A DNA stretch of 64,000 nucleotides, from positions 1 to 64,000 of the forward strand of contig JAJZVU010000004.1 in NCBI GenBank assembly GCA_021845505.1, in the 5' to 3' direction. Source of the stretch: Pseudomonadota bacterium. Its GTDB lineage: Bacteria; Pseudomonadota; Gammaproteobacteria; Burkholderiales; Burkholderiaceae_C. Positions within the stretch are counted from its first letter, which is position 1. Each line of letters opens with the position of its first letter. Both the position numbers and the translations under genes were made by a program. Shown one piece after another: positions 57,701 to 64,000 of the stretch. Below the pieces are notes generated by a model that saw nothing but the letters and a program-made list of their open reading frames with translations, searched no databases and was not told the DNA's origin.

Positions 57701-60556
57701 CTACGGGCTCGGAGCGCCTTGCGCGCGGCGCTCGGCGGCCATGCAGGCCGCCAGTTGCTCGCCCGGCAGCGGCCTGGCGAACCAGTAGCCCTGCATCAGG
57801 TCGCAACCCCTGGCCTGCAGGAAATCGACCTGCGCCTGGTTCTCCACCCCTTCGGCGACCACACGCAGCCCGAGGCTGTGGGCCAGCGAGACGATCGCCG
57901 AGACGATGGCCCGATCGTCCTCGTCGGTCTCGATTCCGCTGACAAAGCTGCGATCGACCTTGAGTTCGTCGAAGGCGAAGCGCTTGAGGTAGGAAAGAGA
58001 CGAAAAGCCGGTTCCGAAATCGTCGACACTGACCGAGAACCCGGCACGCTTCAACTCCTCCACCTTGGCGTGGCAGCGCTCGGGGTCGGCCATCGCTCCC
58101 TCGGTGACCTCCAGGCAGATGCGCCGCGGATCCACCTCGACTTCGCGCACGATGTCGAGCAGCCGCGGAACCATGTCGTCGAACTGGAAATGGTTGGCCG
58201 ACAGGTTGACCCCGAGCAGCCCGGGATTCAGGCCCTGCTCGTCCCACGCGCGCAATTGGCGGCAGCCCTCGCGCAAGACCCAGTGGGTGAGTTCGACGAT
58301 CAGCCCGCAACGCTCGGCCGCCGGCACGAACAGCGCGGGCGAGATCACGCTGCCGTCCTCGCGGCGCCAGCGCACCAGGGCCTCGCAACCGTGCAACGCG
58401 CGATCGCCGCAGCGCACCTGCGGCTGGTAGAGCAGGTACAGCCGCTGGTGCGCCAGCGCCTGGCGCAGGCCCTGCTCGAGTTCGAACTGCTCGCGCAGGG
58501 CCTGCACCATGTCGGGCCGGAAGCGCTGCACCGCCGCCATTCCCGGCTGGCAGGCGCGCTGCACGGCGGCTTCGGCCTGCAGCAGCAGGTCCTCGGCATG
58601 CTCGGCGTCGTCGGGGTGGATGCTGATGCCGGCCGCCGCGCCGAGCATCAGCTGCACCCCGTCGACTTCGATGGCCCGCGCCAGCGCGGCCAGCAGATCC
58701 TCTCCCAGGCGCTGCAACTGCTGCGCCGTGCCGGCCGTGCCCAGCACGGCGAACTGGGTCTCGCCGCTGCGCGCCACCACGTAATCGGGCGGGCAGCGGG
58801 CCAGCAGCCGGCGCGCCGCCAGCTTGAGCACGTTGCGCGCCGAGCGGCTGCCGGCCACGCTGAGCAGGCTGTGCCACTCGCGCAACTGCAGCAGCAGCAC
58901 GCCCAGCCTGCGCTGGCCTTCGCGCGGCCGGCTGAGCGCAGTCTGCAACTGGTCGACGAACCAGGCGCGGTTGGGCAGGCGGGTCAACTCGTCGTGGGTG
59001 GCCAGGTACTCGACCGTGCTTTGCGCCTTGCGCACGCGCTGCACGTCGCGATAGACCCCCGTGTAGTGGGTGACTTCGCCGCCCGGGCCGCGCACCGCCT
59101 CGATGCTCAGCCACCTGAAGAACAGCTTGCCGTCGCGCGCGCGGTTCCAGATCCCCCCCTGCCACCACCCCTGCTCGCGCAGCCGGGCCTGCATGTCGCG
59201 GTAGAACGCAGCGCCGTGGCGCCCCGACTGCAGCAGCGAAGGCCGCCTGCCGCGCAGTTCCTCGCGCGCGTATCCGCTGGCCTGGATGAAGGTGTCGTTG
59301 GCGGTCACGATGCGCTGGTCGGCGTCGGTCAGCAGCACGCCGTCGCTGTGGCGCGTGAAGGCTTCGGCGTCGAGCATCAGCTGCATCTCGGTGGCCTTGC
59401 GCGCGGTGATGTCGCGCACCACCTCCCAGATGCCCACCGCGCGGCCCGCGGCATCGCGGCGCAGCATCGCCGAGGCCTCGAGCCAGCGCTGCGCGCCGGC
59501 CTCGCCCAGGCATCCCTCGTAGGGCCCCAGGGTCTGCTGGCGCAGGCAGTCCTCGCGCACCTTGCTCCAGCCCGGCCCGCCGGCCTGCTGCGCGCGAGCC
59601 TGGTCATGCCAGCTGTCGGTGCGCGCGCCGAACAGGTCCCGGAAGCGCTGGTTGCACTGGACGATCACCCCGTCCAGGGAGTACAGCGCGATGGCCTCGT
59701 CCAGGTGCTCGAAGAAGTCGCGGAACTTCTGCTCCTCCGCCTCGAGTTGGCGCTGCAATCCGAACTCCGCCGAAACGTCCTCGAGCAGCCACGCCCACAG
59801 CGGCCCGTCGGCGCCTTGCATCGGCGCCAGCGTGACGCGCAGCGCACGCGGCGAAGCCTCGGCGAATTCCAGCAACTCGGTCAGCCCCTGCTCGCCCGGC
59901 GGGGCCTCGAGCAGGCGCTGCGCGCGCTCGCGCAGCGCGCCCGAATTGCCCGCGCGATCGAGCAGCGACTGCAGTGCCTGCGCCAACTCGGCCGCGGCGA
60001 CCTCGCCGGCCGGCAAGCCCAGCAGATGCGCCGCGCGAGCGTTCAGGTACCCCCGCGCGGCATCGGGCGCCACCAGCGCCACGGCCTGCGGCAACGACTG
60101 CGCCAGCGCGCGCAGCTGCGGCGCGGCCACATCCCGCGACGCACCCGGCCCGCCCGCCCCGGCCAGCACGTCGAGCAGGAGTTCGAGCAGGTCGCGACGT
60201 GCCGACAGATCCGCCGGCACGCGATCGACGGCGTCCCACGCGACGAAGGCTCCGAGCGTCTGGCCGTCGTCCACTGCCACGCAGCCGAGCAGCAGCGCGG
60301 CGGGGACCGGGCCGCCACGGGCGCGCAGCGCCAGCGGCAGATGGCCGGCGATCCGCTCCGGGTCGCGCAACAGTTGCCAGTCGTGCAGCGGCCGGGGCAA
60401 CAGGAAGCTGCCTTCGATCCAATGCTGCGGCGCGGCCAGCACCGCCTGCGCGGTCAGGCCCGAATCGGCACGCCAGAAGCACAGCGCGCAGGCGCCGAGC
60501 TGGGCGCGCAACGCGTCCACGTGGCGCTGGCGGCGGTCGAGCGGTGCAAGGGCCAT
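57701..60556 (-). CDS. PAS-GGDEF-EAL protein, probable c-di-GMP phosphodiesterase
   Basis: The 951-residue soluble protein has a GAF-like N-terminus (about 1-135), three PAS segments (about 150-260, 275-385 and 395-510), a GGDEF domain (515-680) and an EAL domain (690-945). The GGDEF signature is degenerate (SGETQ at 597-601), so cyclase activity is unlikely. The EAL domain keeps CEALVRW, LEVTEGAM, DDFGTGFSSLSYLK, KVDRSF, AEGVEN and QGYWFARP, as expected of an active phosphodiesterase. It lies 30 bp downstream of an RsbQ-like hydrolase, the arrangement of a hydrolase feeding a PAS sensor. Confidence 0.92.
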   Translation of the reverse strand: MALAPLDRRQRHVDALRAQLGACALCFWRADSGLTAQAVLAAPQHWIEGSFLLPRPLHDWQLLRDPERIAGHLPLALRARGGPVPAALLLGCVAVDDGQTLGAFVAWDAVDRVPADLSARRDLLELLLDVLAGAGGPGASRDVAAPQLRALAQSLPQAVALVAPDAARGYLNARAAHLLGLPAGEVAAAELAQALQSLLDRAGNSGALRERAQRLLEAPPGEQGLTELLEFAEASPRALRVTLAPMQGADGPLWAWLLEDVSAEFGLQRQLEAEEQKFRDFFEHLDEAIALYSLDGVIVQCNQRFRDLFGARTDSWHDQARAQQAGGPGWSKVREDCLRQQTLGPYEGCLGEAGAQRWLEASAMLRRDAAGRAVGIWEVVRDITARKATEMQLMLDAEAFTRHSDGVLLTDADQRIVTANDTFIQASGYAREELRGRRPSLLQSGRHGAAFYRDMQARLREQGWWQGGIWNRARDGKLFFRWLSIEAVRGPGGEVTHYTGVYRDVQRVRKAQSTVEYLATHDELTRLPNRAWFVDQLQTALSRPREGQRRLGVLLLQLREWHSLLSVAGSRSARNVLKLAARRLLARCPPDYVVARSGETQFAVLGTAGTAQQLQRLGEDLLAALARAIEVDGVQLMLGAAAGISIHPDDAEHAEDLLLQAEAAVQRACQPGMAAVQRFRPDMVQALREQFELEQGLRQALAHQRLYLLYQPQVRCGDRALHGCEALVRWRREDGSVISPALFVPAAERCGLIVELTHWVLREGCRQLRAWDEQGLNPGLLGVNLSANHFQFDDMVPRLLDIVREVEVDPRRICLEVTEGAMADPERCHAKVEELKRAGFSVSVDDFGTGFSSLSYLKRFAFDELKVDRSFVSGIETDEDDRAIVSAIVSLAHSLGLRVVAEGVENQAQVDFLQARGCDLMQGYWFARPLPGEQLAACMAAERRAQGAPSP

Positions 60557-60586
60557 CTCGGGTCGCGCTGCCGTCGGGGTGTCGGG

Positions 60587-61411
60587 TCAGGACGCCACGT
60601 CCAGGCACTCCAGCAACGCCTCGGTCACCGGCTGAGGGTTGGCGATGTGCGGCAGGTGGCCGCGCGCGCAGACCACCTTCACGCGCCTGGCTCGGCCATG
60701 CTCGGCCAGCCAGTTCGCCGCCGGCGCCGGAACCGCGGGATCGTCGCTGGCGTTGATCACGTACAGCGGCGTGCGCAGCGCGTCGACGTCCGCCCGGTGG
60801 TCGCCCAGCAGCGCGGCGCGCAGGATCACCAGCGCGATGTCGGGGCGCATGCGCAGCAGGCTGCGAGTGAACTGCGAGGCGTCCAGATGCGGCCCTCCGC
60901 TGCCGACCATCGACGCGGCGAAACCATTGGCCCACGCGATGTAGTTGGACCCCATGGAAGCCAGCAGCTCGCGTGCCTGCGGATCGCTCAGACCGCCGAC
61001 ATAGCCGGTCGAAGGCTCGTCGACATAGCGCGCCGAGGCCCCGATGCACACCACGCGCTCGAACACCCCCGGCAGCCCGTTGGCGGCCAGCAGCCCGACC
61101 ATCGCTCCCAGCGAGTGCCCGACATAGCATGCGCCGCCCACCCCGAGTTCCTGCAGAAGCATCGCCAGATCCTCGGCGAAACCGAACAGGCTGCGGTGCC
61201 GGTCGGGATGGAAAACCGCCTGGGTGTGCGCGGTGGCGCCCGCCATGTCGAAGCGCAGCACGCGCAGGCCGCTGCGCTCCAAGGCCTCGGCCTGGTGCGA
61301 CCAGCTCCGCTGGTCGGTGCCGAAACCATGCCCCAGCACCACCCAGCGCTCGCCGCGGCCGCCCACGGTGGCGGCCAGGCGCTCGACCCAACTCCCGCCC
61401 AGCATGGACAT
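60587..61411 (-). CDS. RsbQ/KAI2-like alpha/beta hydrolase
   Basis: The 274-residue product matches the RsbQ group: LGHGFGTDQRSW, nucleophile Ser100 in YVGHSLGAMVG, IGASARYVDE, the lid segment NYIAWANGFAASMVG, DHRADV, the Asp in ASDDPAVP (223-224) and His252 in RGHLPHIANP. In Bacillus subtilis RsbQ activates the PAS domain of phosphatase RsbP; plant KAI2 and D14 are hormone receptors of the same family. Here the PAS partner downstream is a GGDEF-EAL protein, so the pair may couple a small hydrophobic signal to c-di-GMP. ATG 61411 has GAGG five bases upstream. Confidence 0.88.
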   Translation of the reverse strand: MSMLGGSWVERLAATVGGRGERWVVLGHGFGTDQRSWSHQAEALERSGLRVLRFDMAGATAHTQAVFHPDRHRSLFGFAEDLAMLLQELGVGGACYVGHSLGAMVGLLAANGLPGVFERVVCIGASARYVDEPSTGYVGGLSDPQARELLASMGSNYIAWANGFAASMVGSGGPHLDASQFTRSLLRMRPDIALVILRAALLGDHRADVDALRTPLYVINASDDPAVPAPAANWLAEHGRARRVKVVCARGHLPHIANPQPVTEALLECLDVAS

Positions 61412-61636
61412 GATCCCTCGCGCCGACCGGTGGCGCGCCGCAAGCGGGAGCGGCGGCCCGGAAGCCCCTGTCAATGACAGCCATCATGCTTGCGCGCTCG
61501 CATTTTGTGAAGGCTTGCGCGTGCGGGGCGTTCGATCTGGGGCAAAAAAATGCGCGAAACCGTGAAAAATCGCCGCTCCGGGTCGGCGTGCCCCCGCGCC
61601 GCGCGCGCCCAAGCGCATGCGCCGGAACGATGGCGC

Positions 61637-61667
61637 AAAAACAAAAGGCCCGCGCTGGGCGGGCCTT
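61637..61667 (-). terminator. Rho-independent terminator of rpsT
   Basis: On the minus strand AAGGCCCGC (61667-61659) pairs with GCGGGCCTT (61653-61645) across a 5-nt loop, followed by a T-rich tract broken by one G. It lies 57 bp beyond the rpsT stop and precedes the hydrolase gene on the same strand. Confidence 0.88.
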
Positions 61668-61723
61668 CACTGCGGCACGAGCCGGCTTATCGGCTCATCG
61701 GCTCATCGGCTTCTCGGGCCGCG

Positions 61724-62020
61724 TCAGCCCGCCATCGCCTTGAGCGCGGCATTCAGCCGGCTCTTGTCGCGCGCCGCCTTGTTCGGGTGGAACAGGCCCT
61801 TGCGGGCGATCGAGTCCAGCACCGGAACCGCCGCCTTGAAAGCCTCGAGCGCACGGTTGCGGTCGCCCGCGGCGATGGCCTTGCGCACCGACTTGACCGC
61901 GGTGCGAAAGCGCGAGCGCATCGCCGAATTGGCGGCGTTGAGCTTGATGTCCTGACGCGCGCGCTTGCGCCCGGAGGGCGTGCGGGCGCTTTTCTTCTTC
62001 GCTTGCGCGGATGTCGCCAT
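61724..62020 (-). CDS. rpsT: 30S ribosomal protein S20
   Basis: The 98-residue basic protein starts [20 protein letters not shown] and has [15 protein letters not shown] and [16 protein letters not shown], typical of S20. It has its own promoter and terminator and is divergent from murJ, a conserved arrangement. Confidence 0.97.
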   Translation of the reverse strand: MATSAQAKKKSARTPSGRKRARQDIKLNAANSAMRSRFRTAVKSVRKAIAAGDRNRALEAFKAAVPVLDSIARKGLFHPNKAARDKSRLNAALKAMAG

Positions 62021-62056
62021 GGAAAGACCTCTGAAAAAATCCCGGGAAAAGGGCGA

Positions 62057-62062
62057 AGTATA
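62057..62062 (-). promoter_or_regulatory. -10 element of rpsT
   Basis: TATACT on the minus strand lies 36 bp before ATG 62020 and gives a leader of about 30 nt containing AGAGGT as ribosome-binding site. Confidence 0.5.
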
Positions 62063-62124
62063 GCGTCATTTCCCGGCCGCGCAAAGGGCGACCCCCGCGC
62101 GGCGGTCCCGGCCCGGGCCATTCC

Positions 62125-62130
62125 TATAAT
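62125..62130 (+). promoter_or_regulatory. -10 element of murJ (leaderless)
   Basis: A perfect TATAAT ends seven bases before GTG 62138. The transcript would start at or beside the GTG, so murJ is likely translated from a leaderless mRNA with a GTG start. Confidence 0.55.
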
Positions 62131-62137
62131 CGCCGCG

Positions 62138-63685
62138 GTGAACCTGCTGCGCGCCGCCTACACCGTCTCGTTGCTGACCCTGGTGTCGCGCATCACCGGA
62201 CTCGCGCGCGAGGTGCTGATCGCGCGCTACTTCGGCGCCAGCGCGTGGACCGACGCGTTCAACGTCGCCTTCCGCCTTCCCAACCTGCTGCGCCGGTTGT
62301 TCGCCGAGGGCGCGTTCTCGCAGGCCTTCATCCCCATCCTGGCTGCGTCGCGCGAAAGCGACAGCGCCGAGGACAACCGCCGGCTGATCGACGACGTGTC
62401 GACCGCGCTGGCGTGGATCCTCGCCGCGGTGAGCGCGCTGGGGGTGCTGGCGGCACCGCTGCTGGTGCTGCTCACGGCCTCCGGGCTGCACCCGGCGGCC
62501 TTCGACGCGGCGACCTGGATGACCCGCCTGATGTTTCCCTACGCGGGAATCATCTCCCTGGTCGCGCTGTCGGCGGGAATCCTCAACACCTGGAAACACT
62601 TCGCGGTGCCTTCGCTGACTCCGGCGCTGCTCAACCTGAGCGTGATGGCCGCGGCGGTGCTGCTGCACTCGGTGATGCACCCGCCGATCTACGCTCTGGC
62701 CGCCGGGGTGATGCTCGGCGGGGTGCTGCAACTGGCGGTGCAACTGCCGGCGTTGCGGCGCTACGCGGTGCTGCCCAGGCTGCACCTGGACTTTCGCGCG
62801 GCGTGGCGCTCGCCCGGAGTCAAGCGGGTGGTGCAGCAGATGCTGCCCGCCAGCCTGTCGGTGTCGGTGGCGCAGGTGTCGCTGGTCATCAACACCCAGA
62901 TCGCCTCCCACCTGCACCCGGGCAGCGTGTCCTGGCTGGCCTACGCCGACCGCCTGATGGAATTCCCCACCGCGCTGCTGGGGGTGGCGCTGGGGTCGGT
63001 GCTGCTGCCCAGCCTGTCGCGGGCGCACGCCGCCGACGATGCGTCGCGCTACAGCTCGCTGCTCGACTGGGGGCTGCGGCTGTGCCTGCTGCTGGCGCTG
63101 CCCGCGGCGATCGCGCTCGGGCTGTTCGCCACGCCGCTGGTGGCCATCCTGTTCAATTACGGCCATTTCAATGCCCACGACGTCGAGCAGACCACCCTCG
63201 CGTTGCGCTCCTACGGCGTCGGCGTGGTGGGGCTGATCGCGGTGAAGATCCTCGCCCCCGGGTTCTACGCCCGGCGCGACATCCGCACCCCGGTGAAAAT
63301 GGCCATCGTCGTGCTGGTGTGCACCCAGTTGCTCAACCTGGTGTTCGTGCCCCGGCTGCAGCACGCCGGGCTGGCGCTGGCGATTTCCTGCGGCGCGCTG
63401 CTCAACGCCACGCTGCTGCTGCACGGACTGTGGCGACGCGGCAGCTTCCGGCCCCAGCCCGGCTGGGCCGGCTACGCCTCGCGGGTGCTGCTGGCCCAGA
63501 TCCCGCTGGCGCTGATCCTCGGCTGGGGCGCCGCGCACCTGCCCTGGCTGCACTGGCCGGGCGCCCACCCGGCGCTGCAGCGCCTGGCGATCGCGTTCGC
63601 GTTGCTGGCCGTGGCGGCGGCGGCCTACTTCGGCGCGCTGGCGCTGCTCGGGCTGCGACCGCGGCAGTTCCTGCACCGCGAATAG
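62138..63685 (+). CDS. murJ: Lipid II flippase MurJ
   Basis: MurJ moves lipid II across the inner membrane for peptidoglycan synthesis. The 515-residue product has about 14 membrane helices. Family motifs are SRITGLAREVLIARYFGAS, DAFNVAFRLPNLLRRLFAEG with the essential arginines, and FSQAFIPIL. The start GTG 62138 (NLLRAAYTVS) fits the family; the longer frame from 61550 is non-homologous. No ribosome-binding site is present, in line with the -10 element seven bases upstream. Confidence 0.96.
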   Translation: MNLLRAAYTVSLLTLVSRITGLAREVLIARYFGASAWTDAFNVAFRLPNLLRRLFAEGAFSQAFIPILAASRESDSAEDNRRLIDDVSTALAWILAAVSALGVLAAPLLVLLTASGLHPAAFDAATWMTRLMFPYAGIISLVALSAGILNTWKHFAVPSLTPALLNLSVMAAAVLLHSVMHPPIYALAAGVMLGGVLQLAVQLPALRRYAVLPRLHLDFRAAWRSPGVKRVVQQMLPASLSVSVAQVSLVINTQIASHLHPGSVSWLAYADRLMEFPTALLGVALGSVLLPSLSRAHAADDASRYSSLLDWGLRLCLLLALPAAIALGLFATPLVAILFNYGHFNAHDVEQTTLALRSYGVGVVGLIAVKILAPGFYARRDIRTPVKMAIVVLVCTQLLNLVFVPRLQHAGLALAISCGALLNATLLLHGLWRRGSFRPQPGWAGYASRVLLAQIPLALILGWGAAHLPWLHWPGAHPALQRLAIAFALLAVAAAAYFGALALLGLRPRQFLHRE

Positions 63686-63779
63686 GCCCGGACAGCCGCG
63701 GCTTGCCGCCGATCAAGCCCGCGCCCGCCGGCCGCGCGCACAATGGGGCCATCGCATCCGCGCTGCCCGGAGGGACATC

Positions 63780-64000
63780 ATGCCGTTCAGCCCGCAGGAA
63801 CTGCAGGACATCGAACAGCTGCTGCGCCGACGCCGCGCCGCGGTGGCCGCCGAACTGCGCAGCGAGACCCGCGGCGAGGACGGACTGCTCGGGCTGCCCA
63901 GCCATCGCGGGGAAGGCGACCGCGGAGCGGACTTCGAGATGGAGGCGGTCGACCTGGCACAAGGCCTGCGCGACGCCGCCGAGATCCAGCGCATCGACGC
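63780..64000 (+). CDS. DksA/TraR-family protein, N-terminal part
   Basis: The frame runs from ATG 63780, with GGAGG upstream, off the window end (73 codons). The product begins MPFSPQELQDIEQLLRRRRA and continues as a charged coiled coil (LLGLPSHRGEGDRGADFEME, then AEIQRID), as in short DksA/TraR zinc-finger proteins that bind RNA polymerase. The C4 zinc finger would lie beyond the window, so the call is provisional. Confidence 0.65.
   Translation, partial: MPFSPQELQDIEQLLRRRRAAVAAELRSETRGEDGLLGLPSHRGEGDRGADFEMEAVDLAQGLRDAAEIQRID

Noticed and set aside
57719-61477. A 1252-codon plus-strand frame opposite the EAL protein and hydrolase
   Set aside because: The translation is low-complexity with no motif, and both minus-strand proteins are clearly recognisable.

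Overview
The window is a GC-rich (roughly 70 percent, judged by eye), densely packed bacterial chromosome segment. Gene order and protein types point to a betaproteobacterium of the Burkholderiales. The evidence is the run fabF-rpoE-rseA-lepA-lepB-rnc-era-recO-pdxJ-acpS-nagZ, the run DUF177-rpmF-plsX-fabH-fabD-fabG-acpP-fabF, accB-accC-prmA-DUF3426, and ftsK-lolA-rarA diverging from trxB. The YeeE/YedE-type sulfur-transport pair would fit a sulfur-metabolising genus such as Thiomonas, but that is a guess. I saw no tRNA, rRNA, insertion sequence, prophage or CRISPR array. Almost everything is housekeeping, with a few accessory insertions.

Layout. 1-4.7 kb is the most accessory part: the tail of an M48 protease gene, an MmyB-type regulator divergent from a methyltransferase, and a minus-strand group of two ferritin-like proteins and a CBS-domain protein. 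4.9-9.3 kb holds aroC, mpl, a small nucleotidyltransferase-like protein, aroQ and accB. 9.4-13.2 kb continues accC, prmA and a zinc-ribbon/DUF3426 membrane protein. 13.2-21.2 kb is the minus-strand block nagZ-acpS-pdxJ-recO-era-rnc-DUF4845-lepB-lepA (written from its 3' end), joined by stop/start overlaps. 21.3-30.1 kb carries the sigma-E unit (rpoE-rseA) and the fatty-acid/phospholipid cluster, all on minus. 30.3-32.6 kb has the YeeE/YedE pair, maf and an RsmI-like methylase on plus. 32.8-35.6 kb has sppA, a Gph-like phosphatase and rluC on minus. A leader of about 0.9 kb precedes rne (36.5-39.7 kb). 39.7-45.4 kb has a nucleoside-diphosphate-sugar epimerase, a ferredoxin-reductase fusion and a branched-chain amino-acid ABC transporter (livHMGF) without its binding protein. 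45.7-52.6 kb has rarA, lolA, ftsK, a Crp/Fnr regulator, trxB and orn. 52.8-57.6 kb has an M48 CAAX-type protease, phhB, rsgA, argF and argD. 57.7-61.4 kb is a PAS-GGDEF-EAL protein preceded by an RsbQ/KAI2-like hydrolase. The window ends with rpsT, murJ and the start of a DksA/TraR-like gene.

Two themes run through the window. First, at least six genes (aroC, mpl, the small protein at 7502, the DUF3426 gene, DUF177, murJ) have a -10-like hexamer ending 6 to 8 bases before the start codon and no ribosome-binding site, which predicts leaderless mRNAs. Second, tandem repeats are unusually common for a core-gene region: (GCCT)14 before prmA, 12-bp units inside era, 15-bp units in the DUF3426 gene, in rne and in the rne leader, and 35-bp units at the 3' end of sppA. 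The best candidates for unexplored biology are the RsbQ-like/PAS-EAL pair, the ferritin-like/CBS cluster, a possible small RNA of about 64 nt downstream of rseA, and the repeat in Era.
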